Shown here: positions 1 through 5,765 of the stretch, piece by piece | Position numbering within the stretch: position 1 is the first letter of the stretch | How the letters are laid out: each line of letters starts with the position of its first letter | Assembly (NCBI GenBank): GCA_964404395.1 | Contig: CAYOKA010000101.1 | Span: forward strand, 1 to 8,104 | Direction of reading: 5' to 3' | Length of the DNA: 8,104 nt | Source of the DNA: JAAYBT01 sp964404395 | GTDB lineage: Bacteria; Bacillota; Clostridia; Acetivibrionales; DTU013 | Made by a program: the position numbers and the translations under genes | Notes under the pieces: model-generated | The model's input: only the letters and a program-made list of their open reading frames with translations | Told to the model about the DNA's origin: nothing | Databases searched by the model: none

Positions 1-668
1 TCTTGTCGGCTATCTGCCAGCCCTTCATTAGCATTTAGTTTATCAAACAGGCTTAATTGCACGCCGTTTTTTGAGATGTCATCATCTCCAAATAATGAGG
101 AATATGAAAATGTGATGCGCCTTACCTGCCCCGTAGATTCCTCTATAGGCTTCCATAGGCTAAATACAATCTCATCATCGGAATTGTTCTTATGGGTGAG
201 GGTATCCCCCTGCACAACATTCGCCCGTATAATTGTTCGAGCGGATTTGTATAGATCTGACCGCTTGGGTAGCGGAATACCATTTACGGCATTGTAGTAA
301 TCAGAAAAGAGTTCAAGCATATTTTGCCGTGCTATAGCTAAATTGTCTTCCAAAAATTCAATACCATAGATACTTGATAGCGCCCAAAGCGCATATGTAT
401 TCCATGCATCTTTATTGTAATTATCCGTAACAAACCGCAGCTTTATATCTTCGATGGCAAGCAGGAAGGCTCCCTCACCGGCACTCGGCTCAAGAAAAGT
501 CGCAAATATGTCTTCAGCCTTTTCCTTGATCCCCGGAATGGCAACCATCTTATCAATCACCCACTGGGGCGTAAAGACTTCACCGTGCTTTTGCACACGA
601 TCCTTTGATTTCATCAACACAGAGTTCTTTTTATTCATCACACTATCCGCGGGCTGGCTATTTATCAT
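1..668 (-). CDS. N6-adenine DNA methyltransferase, N-terminal part (cut by left window edge)
   Basis: This reading frame is open for 222 codons and runs off the left edge, so only the N-terminal part is visible. The protein reads GEVFTPQWVIDKM at residues 29-41, the 'FTP' segment typical of the N6-adenine methylases of type I/IIG/III restriction systems. The SAM-binding motif I follows (FLEPSAGEGAF, residues 58-68), then an acidic motif II (YGIEF, 101-105) and a motif III-like NVVQGDTL (150-157). The catalytic NPPY motif should lie further on, outside the window. The expected role is methyl transfer from SAM to adenine in a specific DNA site, for host DNA protection or a defence locus. The ATG at 668 is chosen because AGGTGG lies 6 bases upstream (675-680); an in-frame ATG ten codons later is the alternative. 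The family is fairly sure; specificity and any partner nuclease cannot be seen. Confidence 0.85.
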   Translation of the reverse strand, partial: MINSQPADSVMNKKNSVLMKSKDRVQKHGEVFTPQWVIDKMVAIPGIKEKAEDIFATFLEPSAGEGAFLLAIEDIKLRFVTDNYNKDAWNTYALWALSSIYGIEFLEDNLAIARQNMLELFSDYYNAVNGIPLPKRSDLYKSARTIIRANVVQGDTLTHKNNSDDEIVFSLWKPIEESTGQVRRITFSYSSLFGDDDISKNGVQLSLFDKLNANEGLADSRQ

Positions 669-792
669 TGCTCGCCACCTCTCACGTTTTTCTTTGCATC
701 AGGAATTACTTAATAGAAATAAATGAACTGCTTTTCTCGCGTACTATTTTACTGTTGCGGGAAAATACACGCGTTTTCACCTTTTACCAATA

Positions 793-821
793 ATTATAAC
801 ATGCGTTATGACACCTTTCAA
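793..821 (-). promoter_or_regulatory. Sigma-A promoter of the methyltransferase gene
   Basis: Read on the minus strand, TTGAAA (816-821) and TATAAT (793-798) are separated by exactly 17 bases, close to the housekeeping consensus. Transcription would start near 786, giving a leader of about 118 bases before the ATG at 668. The dyads AAAACG-N9-CGTTTT (832-852) just upstream and GAAAA-N8-TTTTC (761-778) just downstream could be operator sites; that is inference. Confidence 0.75.
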
Positions 822-1000
822 TAATTCTTTAAAAACGCCTTTTCAACGTTTTATATAAAAAGAGATTTAGACACTGTATTCCAGCATGAAAATGACCGAG
901 CTTTTTTGATCAAATTATTGATTAAGGGACGGAATTTGGGTTGAAACCGCCAAATCAGTTAACATAATCCGAAATAGATGTGTTTATTAGTCCCCTACTC

Positions 1001-1020
1001 GAAATTCTGTACAAAATTCC
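1001..1020 (-). repeat. Short palindrome/hairpin just after the MFS stop codon
   Basis: The segment is an imperfect palindrome centred on TGTACA. As minus-strand RNA it can form an 8-pair stem (with G-U pairs) closed by a GUAC loop, starting 7 bases after the MFS stop codon. No U run follows, so it is a poor intrinsic terminator. It may protect the 3' end of the transcript or bind a protein. Confidence 0.35.
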
Positions 1021-1026
1021 GGCGAA

Positions 1027-2268
1027 TTACCTAAATCCCTCACTTTTTCCCTTCTTCAACAAAGCCAAACTGACAGTCAGCATTATCGGGAAAATCATCG
1101 CGAACAGCAGGCCGGTCTTCAAGCCGACCTGCTCAGAGGCCATGCCGTAAGCTTGACCTATGGCAAGCAGCTTGTGGGATTGCTGAGCTAAATCGGAAAC
1201 CAGGCCTGCCATCCATGGCCCGATAGAGGCCCCCACATCACCAAATACAGCCAACAGCCCGAACATTGCCGTCCCGCCTTTAGGGAAGGCCCCTGCCGTA
1301 AGGCTCAATGTCCCCGGCCACATAAGGCTTACAGAAAAGCCGCAAAGGGCACATCCAAGCAAGGAGATAATCGGTATCTGCACAAATACGGTAACTGCAT
1401 AGCATATAACACATAGCATACCGCTGGCTGCTAATGCTTTTTTTAGATTAATTCTGTGCCCGAATTTTCCGTAAATGGTTCTACCTATTCCCATCAATAG
1501 CGCAAACAGACACGGTCCAAGCAAATCTCCCATCAGCTTGGGCACCTGTAGCCCCTTCTCTGCAAATAAGGAAGACCACTGGGACATAGCCAATTCGGAA
1601 GAGCCCGCACACATCATCAGTATCAGCGCCAGGATAAATGTCCTGCTTCCAAATAACTGCCGCAGCGGCGTTTTCTCCTTCTCCGCTACAGGCGGCATCA
1701 AGGGCACCTTCATGAACTGGAACATATTATATATCGGAATCAAGGACCACATCACAGGCAGAATAAACCATATGTCTGCTCCCAAGGCCTTCAGCAGCAG
1801 AGTCGTTATGAGGACGACTGCCATCTGCCCCCAGCAGTAAAAGGAATGAAGAAGGCTCATCGAAGAAGACTTTGCCTCCCCGGGCAGTGAATCCATGATT
1901 GGGCTAATCATAACTTCAATAAAACCGCCTCCCACAGCATAAATCATTACTGATAGCATTAGCCCTATGTAGGGACTTGGCAGGATGCTAGGCAGTATTC
2001 CCAGGCAAATCAACCCTAAGGCACAGAAAAAATGTGCCGCTACAACAGCTTTACGATGTCCAATCCTGTCAGCATATCTCATTGCAAAGAAATCCGCTGC
2101 TATCTGAGTTCCAAAGTTAATCAGTATCAGCCGACCCACCATTTCAAAGGAGATATCATATTTATCCTGAAATATAATAAAAAGAAGCGGTGCCAGATTA
2201 TTGACGATAGCCTGTGTAATAAAGCCTGTATAGCATGCGTACATCGTGTTTTTGTATGTGTATTTCAC
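1027..2268 (-). CDS. Major facilitator superfamily (MFS) transporter
   Basis: The 413-residue protein is almost entirely hydrophobic, with about 12 predicted membrane helices in two halves of six, the usual MFS length and layout. The loop between helices 2 and 3 carries motif A (YADRIGHRK, residues 65-73), the gating signature of the superfamily. A charged central loop near residues 200-210 (AEKEKTPLRQLFGSR) joins the two halves. MFS proteins of this kind are secondary transporters for small solutes; the overall look recalls the sugar/fucose-permease-like branch, but substrate and direction cannot be read from sequence. The start is a GTG at 2266-2268, supported by AAGGAG (2277-2282) 8 bases upstream. 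It stands alone with its own leader, which contains a palindrome and a tandem repeat that could be regulatory. No obvious metabolic partner is adjacent. Confidence 0.9.
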   Translation of the reverse strand: MKYTYKNTMYACYTGFITQAIVNNLAPLLFIIFQDKYDISFEMVGRLILINFGTQIAADFFAMRYADRIGHRKAVVAAHFFCALGLICLGILPSILPSPYIGLMLSVMIYAVGGGFIEVMISPIMDSLPGEAKSSSMSLLHSFYCWGQMAVVLITTLLLKALGADIWFILPVMWSLIPIYNMFQFMKVPLMPPVAEKEKTPLRQLFGSRTFILALILMMCAGSSELAMSQWSSLFAEKGLQVPKLMGDLLGPCLFALLMGIGRTIYGKFGHRINLKKALAASGMLCVICYAVTVFVQIPIISLLGCALCGFSVSLMWPGTLSLTAGAFPKGGTAMFGLLAVFGDVGASIGPWMAGLVSDLAQQSHKLLAIGQAYGMASEQVGLKTGLLFAMIFPIMLTVSLALLKKGKSEGFR

Positions 2269-2286
2269 TTTAGCTGCTCCTTCTTA

Positions 2287-2304
2287 ATGCAGTAAATTTT
2301 GCAT
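2287..2304 (-). promoter_or_regulatory. Palindrome in the MFS leader, candidate operator
   Basis: ATGCA and TGCAT arms flank a core that is itself symmetric at its centre; seven of nine base pairs match across 18 bases. It sits a few bases upstream of the MFS ribosome binding site (2277-2282). It could be a repressor site or a small RNA hairpin affecting translation. No regulator can be named. Confidence 0.35.
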
Positions 2305-2316
2305 CTTTCTCAAATT

Positions 2317-2345
2317 GTTTGATAAATAATCGTTCGATAAATAAT
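2317..2345. repeat. Two-copy 15-base-period tandem repeat in the MFS leader
   Basis: GTTTGATAAATAAT (2317-2330) is followed by GTTCGATAAATAAT (2332-2345), identical at 13 of 14 positions with a 15-base period. The first copy overlaps a small dyad TCAAA-N3-TTTGA (2310-2322). The repeat lies between the likely MFS promoter and its start codon, so a paired operator is possible. Confidence 0.55.
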
Positions 2346-2355
2346 ATTCCATGAG

Positions 2356-2364
2356 ATTGTACCA
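2356..2364 (-). promoter_or_regulatory. Possible extended -10 promoter for the MFS gene
   Basis: On the minus strand TGGTACAAT is a TGn-extended -10 box about 90 bases upstream of the GTG start. The -35 position (TCCAAA) is poor. A second -10-like TATAAT lies at 2387-2392 with only a weak TTGTCT 20 bases upstream. The promoter of this gene is therefore uncertain. Confidence 0.35.
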
Positions 2365-2466
2365 CATATTGAGCTTTCTTTGGAGCATTATATTTGAGTT
2401 AGCGCCTTGAGGAGACAAAAAATGTGGTGAAATAATGTCGTAACGCTTTGGACCTATGTAACCGAA

Positions 2467-3015
2467 TTACTTTTCCAGACCGTATGATTCGATTTTCCAC
2501 TGGTCACTCACCTTTTTCATGCTTAACTGTAGATACGTATAGCTATCTTCATTATCCAACTTAAACTCATATTGGGCGGATACAGAATCATTCTTAATAT
2601 CCTTAGAATCGAGCTTTATTATCATGAATTCAACATTGGTAAAGCTATAGTTCTGGTTGTGTTGATGAAAATCCTTGTCCGGATCTATGAGATAACCTCT
2701 TATGACTCTTTCATTATTTTCGAAAAACGCTTTTGCAAATTTGTATGCAGCAATCTGAAAAGATTGTCCTTCGCTGCTGTCCAGAAATTCTTGTTTGCTT
2801 TGATATGCAGCAGCATTTTGGGTTGTCTCGTTTTCAGGTCCTACACTTGGAGCACTTGGGGCGGTGACACCTTCAGCATTTGTACCAGAATTGGCTTGAC
2901 TTACATTCTTGATTGTAGCAGTAACTTGATTAGAACTACTATTATTACTGGACGAGCATCCTGTAAAAGCAAATAGCATAATGAAGCTTAAGCATAAAAG
3001 AAATGAATTTTTCAT
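2467..3015 (-). CDS. Small secreted lipoprotein with NTF2-like C-terminal domain
   Basis: The 182-residue protein begins with a lipoprotein signal peptide: a Lys at position 2, a hydrophobic stretch (residues 5-17) and a lipobox FTGC with the acylated Cys at 20. The Phe at -3 is slightly unusual but tolerated. A Ser/Asn/Thr/Pro-rich linker (about 21-67) would span the cell wall. Residues 70-182 contain an amphipathic helix (AAYKFAKAFFENNERVIRGYL) followed by alternating strands with a late Trp (SDQWKIESYGLE). This is the look of the NTF2-like/DUF4878-type domains common in clostridial lipoproteins, which may bind ligands or cell-wall material. No catalytic residues are evident and the function is unknown. 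The ATG follows GGGAGG with 11 bases between. It has its own promoter and appears monocistronic. Confidence 0.85.
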   Translation of the reverse strand: MKNSFLLCLSFIMLFAFTGCSSSNNSSSNQVTATIKNVSQANSGTNAEGVTAPSAPSVGPENETTQNAAAYQSKQEFLDSSEGQSFQIAAYKFAKAFFENNERVIRGYLIDPDKDFHQHNQNYSFTNVEFMIIKLDSKDIKNDSVSAQYEFKLDNEDSYTYLQLSMKKVSDQWKIESYGLEK

Positions 3016-3077
3016 TTTGTAATCATCCTCCCAATATATTGCTAATATTTAGATGTTTTGTTTTGCATTTTTGTTCC

Positions 3078-3105
3078 TATATATAAGTGGCATCAAGGTG
3101 TGCAA
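3078..3105 (-). promoter_or_regulatory. Probable sigma-A promoter of the lipoprotein gene
   Basis: Minus-strand TTGCAC (3100-3105) and TATATA (3078-3083) are 16 bases apart, predicting a leader of about 55 bases before the ATG at 3015. The -35 box matches the consensus at four of six positions. Confidence 0.45.
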
Positions 3106-3270
3106 AAATTCCATCTCTGGGCAGCCAATTGTTCGATTTTCAGTTGCTGAGCTAAATAATGCATTTGAATCCTGGATTATGTAACTTGATTACCCAATAA
3201 ACTCCATTTATCTAAAATAATTGCCCATAAGCGGAAATTTTGCTCACTATGTGGCTATCACTTCTATTTA

Positions 3271-4164
3271 TTAGGAGCTTTCTTGGGAGCTGACAAATTC
3301 AACGAGCTTTTGGGCTGCTGATGAAAGCGGAACGCCCTTTAAGTAGCAGAAGCCTATCGACCTGGCCGGGATTTCTTCTGCTAAATCCACTTTGTGTACC
3401 GCCCCGCTTCGCAAATAATCCTGTGAAAACTCCTCTATAACGCAGGCCATGCCAAAATTGAAACGGGCGAATTCCAGCAATAGATCATGAGATCCCAATT
3501 CGATTTCAGCTGTAATCTTTATCCCTTTAGATAGCAAATGCTTCTCTACATACTGGCGTGAGTTGGATTTGCGCTCCAAAATAATCAGCGGCAGCTCCGC
3601 TATTTCACCGATGCTTTTCGGCGAGGAGCAAACATCCTTGTATTTATCCCCACATACAAAGATATCATGTACGTCGATACATTTCATGGTTTCCAGAGCC
3701 GCATCCTTTATAGGTAAATTGCATAGGGCAATATCGGCCTCACCTGATTTGAGCATGGCGCAAATCTCCGGTGAGGTCCTGTTAATGATCTTCAGGCTGA
3801 TATTGGGGAATTGGTCGTGAAAATGCGCCAGATAGGGCAACAGGAAATATTTCGAAATTGTGTCACCCACACCCACCTTCATCTCGCCTATGGTCAGGTT
3901 TCTGGACTCCAGCAGTTTATTCTCTCCCACACGAATCAGATTTATCGCCGGGTTGACATGCTCAAAAAGAAGCTGCCCATCATTTGTCAGCGTAACCCCC
4001 TTTGAGCTTCTGGTAAACAGGCGTATACCCAGATCGCCTTCCAAATTCATAATAGCCTGGCTCACCGCAGGTTGCGTCATATACAGCTCTTTTGCAGCTT
4101 TTGAAAAGCTTTTACATTTTGCCACCCGGCAAAAAACATTGTATAGATCCAGCTTCGTCGCCAT
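3271..4164 (-). CDS. LysR-type transcriptional regulator
   Basis: At 297 residues this is a standard-length LysR-family regulator. The N-terminal winged helix-turn-helix is clear: SFSKAAKELYMTQPAVSQAI (19-38), followed by the linker-proximal LEGDLGIRLFTRSSKGVTLT. Residues 91-297 form the periplasmic-binding-protein-like effector domain, starting with the usual strand GEMKVGVGDTISKYFLLPYL and containing ADIALCNLP. Such proteins are tetramers that respond to a small-molecule effector and typically control a divergently transcribed neighbour while repressing themselves. Here the divergent neighbour, 162 bases away, is the CofE-like ligase gene, the best target candidate; the effector is unknown. 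The ATG start is supported by GAGGT about 6 bases upstream. No clear terminator follows the stop codon; 255 bases separate it from the lipoprotein gene. Confidence 0.95.
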   Translation of the reverse strand: MATKLDLYNVFCRVAKCKSFSKAAKELYMTQPAVSQAIMNLEGDLGIRLFTRSSKGVTLTNDGQLLFEHVNPAINLIRVGENKLLESRNLTIGEMKVGVGDTISKYFLLPYLAHFHDQFPNISLKIINRTSPEICAMLKSGEADIALCNLPIKDAALETMKCIDVHDIFVCGDKYKDVCSSPKSIGEIAELPLIILERKSNSRQYVEKHLLSKGIKITAEIELGSHDLLLEFARFNFGMACVIEEFSQDYLRSGAVHKVDLAEEIPARSIGFCYLKGVPLSSAAQKLVEFVSSQESS

Positions 4165-4222
4165 ATAATACCTCGTTATATTATATATTAAAGCTATTTA
4201 TTTTACTTATATCACTAAAGCA

Positions 4223-4246
4223 ATTATAATACAATAGTGGAATGTA
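4223..4246. promoter_or_regulatory. Candidate LysR binding site and LysR -10 box in the divergent intergenic region
   Basis: A dyad TACA-N9-TGTA occupies 4230-4246, next to a minus-strand TATAAT (4223-4228) that could be the -10 box of the LysR gene; its -35 is weak. Relative to the predicted plus-strand start (about 4285) the dyad is centred near -47, where LysR regulators contact activated promoters, and it would also cover the regulator's own promoter. A longer inverted pair ACTTATAT/ATATAAGT (4205-4212 and 4299-4306) spans the region. The exact T-N11-A spacing is not met, so this is a candidate only. Confidence 0.35.
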
Positions 4247-4249
4247 ATC

Positions 4250-4278
4250 TTGTGCTAAAAAGACACCATATTTATATA
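4250..4278 (+). promoter_or_regulatory. Probable promoter of the CofE-like ligase gene
   Basis: TTGTGC (4250-4255) and TATATA (4273-4278) are 17 bases apart on the plus strand; an overlapping TATAAT at 4275-4280 would give 19. The moderate -35 box fits an activator-dependent promoter. The leader would be about 40 bases. Confidence 0.5.
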
Positions 4279-4326
4279 ATAACTAATGCCATGCCATAAT
4301 ATAAGTGATGTAAGGAGAAATGCCAA

Positions 4327-5517
4327 ATGGAAAGAATGGTTGGAACAGTCGCAAGGGGTCTTAGATCTCCTATAATAACACAGGGGGATGATATCGTAAG
4401 AATCATTACTGATGTGGTTCTCAAGGCATCGAAGGCAGAGAATTTCACCGTCCGTGACCGGGATATTGTCTCTATCACCGAATCAGTTGTAGCACGCGCT
4501 CAGGGGAATTATGCGCACATAGATGCAATTGCCGAGGATGTCAGATCCAAGTTCGGCGACGATACAATTGGAGTCATTTTCCCAATTCTAAGCCGGAATC
4601 GTTTTGCTGTTTGCCTGAAGGGCATCGCAAGGGGCGCAAAGAAAATTGTACTCATGCTCAGCTATCCGGCTGATGAAGTGGGCAACCATCTTGTGGATCT
4701 GGATCTGCTTGATGAGAAGGGGATAAATCCCTGGTCTGATGTATTAACGCTGGAGCAGTTCCGCAGCGCCTTCGGCCATGTAAAGCATACCTTTACCGGT
4801 ATAGATTATATCGATTACTACAAGTCCCTGATTGAGGAAGCAGGAGCTCAGTGTCAGGTAGTCCTCTCCAACAATGCCAAAACTATTTTGAACTATACAA
4901 AAAGTGTGCTTGCATGTGATATTCATACGAGATTTAGAACAAAAAGAATTTTGAAGGCTAACGGTGCGCAAAAGGTATATGGTTTGGATGATATTCTTAC
5001 CTCGCCCATAAATGGCAATGGTTATAGCGAGGACTACGGCCTCCTGGGTTCAAATAAGGCCACAGAAGAGACTGTAAAGCTTTTCCCCCGTGATTGCAAG
5101 GCTCTGGTTGACAAAATACAGGTTTCCATTGCTCAAGCAACGGGTAAAACTGTTGAAGTAATGGTATACGGAGACGGCGCATTTAAGGATCCGGTAGGAA
5201 AGATATGGGAGCTTGCAGATCCTGTGGTTTCACCAGGCTATACAGATGGGCTTGATGGCAAGCCCAACGAAGTAAAAATAAAGTATCTGGCCGACAACAA
5301 CTTTGCCGAGCTAAAGGGAGAAGAACTCAGTAAAGCCATTTCTGACTATATCAGAAACAAGAGCGAAGACCTTGTGGGCACCATGGAGACACAGGGCACA
5401 ACTCCCAGGAGGCTGACGGACCTCATCGGTTCTCTTAGCGATCTGACATCGGGCAGCGGAGACAAGGGAACTCCGATTGTGTACATTCAGGGCTACTTTG
5501 ACAACTACGCAAAATAA
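4327..5517 (+). CDS. Coenzyme F420-0:L-glutamate ligase-like protein (CofE family)
   Basis: The 396-residue product resembles a well-conserved clostridial family annotated as coenzyme F420-0:L-glutamate ligase. The N-terminal part has the CofE-type segment DRDIVSITESVVARAQGNY (about 44-62), where archaeal CofE has a D-x-DI...AEG(R/K) pattern. The mid-region holds FPILSRNRFAVCLKGIARGAKKIVL; conserved C-terminal blocks are YGDGAFKDPVGKIWELADP, TPRRLTDLIGSLSDLTSGSGDKG and VYIQGYFDNY. CofE enzymes use GTP and a divalent metal to add glutamates to F420-0; this longer version in bacteria that usually lack F420 may act on another substrate, so the specific name should be taken with care. It is cytoplasmic with no signal peptide. 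The ATG follows AAGGAG (4312-4317) by 9 bases; an ATG at 4320 is out of frame. It is transcribed divergently from the LysR gene and ends in a terminator, so it is probably monocistronic. Confidence 0.88.
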   Translation: MERMVGTVARGLRSPIITQGDDIVRIITDVVLKASKAENFTVRDRDIVSITESVVARAQGNYAHIDAIAEDVRSKFGDDTIGVIFPILSRNRFAVCLKGIARGAKKIVLMLSYPADEVGNHLVDLDLLDEKGINPWSDVLTLEQFRSAFGHVKHTFTGIDYIDYYKSLIEEAGAQCQVVLSNNAKTILNYTKSVLACDIHTRFRTKRILKANGAQKVYGLDDILTSPINGNGYSEDYGLLGSNKATEETVKLFPRDCKALVDKIQVSIAQATGKTVEVMVYGDGAFKDPVGKIWELADPVVSPGYTDGLDGKPNEVKIKYLADNNFAELKGEELSKAISDYIRNKSEDLVGTMETQGTTPRRLTDLIGSLSDLTSGSGDKGTPIVYIQGYFDNYAK

Positions 5518-5538
5518 GGTGCCACTGGGCACCTTATT
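5513..5538 (+). terminator. Terminator hairpin of the ligase gene
   Basis: A perfect 11-pair stem, AATAAGGTGCC against GGCACCTTATT, closes an ACTG loop. The TAA stop codon (5515-5517) lies inside the left arm. The stem's A/T-rich base is preceded by an A run but followed by CACAC rather than a T run, so termination may be partial. The symmetry would let it work weakly for transcripts from the right too. Confidence 0.7.
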
Positions 5539-5591
5539 CACACTATGTCATTGTCATCATTGTACAACTAATTTATCTTAGGGTTACATCG

Positions 5592-5709
5592 GGCATTTTG
5601 CGATGTACCATGTTTTGAGCTCCGCTTCACAATATATTGCGGGTATGTATGGAAGTTTATCACTATATATTGTGCCGCGGAGTTTGATTAAGGTTACATC
5701 GCAAAAGCC
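5592..5709. repeat. 118-base imperfect inverted repeat (MITE-like or structured element)
   Basis: Left and right halves are reverse complements in three blocks. The outer block is GGC(A)TTTTGCGATGTA(-)CC at 5592-5609 against 5692-5709, with one extra base on each side. The next is CTCCGC (5620-5625) against GCGGAG (5677-5682). The inner block CACAATATAT (5628-5637) matches ATATATTGTG (5665-5674) perfectly. A loop of about 27 bases lies in the middle. The element sits between convergent genes and has no coding capacity, fitting a miniature inverted-repeat element or a bidirectional terminator/structured RNA. A local hairpin TACATCG-N9-CGATGTA (5585-5607) overlaps its left end. Confidence 0.65.
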
Positions 5710-5725
5710 TTACATCACAAAAGCC
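5694..5725. repeat. 16-base tandem repeat, two copies
   Basis: TTACATCGCAAAAGCC (5694-5709) is followed directly by TTACATCACAAAAGCC (5710-5725), 15 of 16 bases identical, then a degenerate TTTACAAG start of a third unit. The first copy is the right end of the inverted-repeat element; a third, inverted partial copy forms its left end (5596-5607). Confidence 0.75.
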
Positions 5726-5765
5726 TTTACAAGAAGGGATTTTGTCTTCAGCGCTTCAAGCTCCA

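Larger units (their letters stand above)
669..1026. other. Intergenic region between methyltransferase and MFS genes
   Basis: I see no credible gene in these 358 bases. They hold the methyltransferase promoter (793-821) with a leader of about 115 bases, a perfect 12-base palindrome TTTTATATAAAA at 849-860, an inverted repeat AAAACG-N9-CGTTTT at 832-852, a short dyad ATCAA-N4-TTGAT at 909-922, and a palindrome just after the MFS stop (1001-1020). An 8-base inverted pair CGGAATTT/AAATTCCG (930-937 and 1014-1021) brackets the 76 bases between. No rho-independent terminator with a clear T run was found for the MFS gene. Confidence 0.6.

Noticed and set aside
454..793. Two overlapping plus-strand open frames (90 and 62 residues) opposite the methyltransferase start
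   Set aside because: They lie antisense to the methyltransferase N-terminus, have no convincing ribosome binding site and no recognisable protein features.
924..1021. REP-like pair of AGGGACGGAATTT and TCCCC...GAAATTC segments suggesting an insertion-sequence end
   Set aside because: Similarity between the two segments is only about eight bases, and no transposase or target duplication is visible.
1475..1840. 121-residue plus-strand frame inside the MFS gene
   Set aside because: It is a mirror of the clearly coding minus-strand transporter frame, with no ribosome binding site or family features.
2408..2430. Plus-strand GAGGAG followed by an ATG, considered as a small gene
   Set aside because: The frame stops after two codons (ATG TGG TGA).
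2572..2976. 134-residue plus-strand frame with hydrophobic stretches, opposite the lipoprotein gene
   Set aside because: The minus-strand frame has a signal peptide, lipobox, ribosome binding site and promoter; the opposite frame looks incidental.
3170..3200. Small dyad GTAA-N5-TTAC in the gap after the LysR gene, considered as a terminator
   Set aside because: The stem is only four pairs, AT-rich and not followed by a T run on the minus strand.
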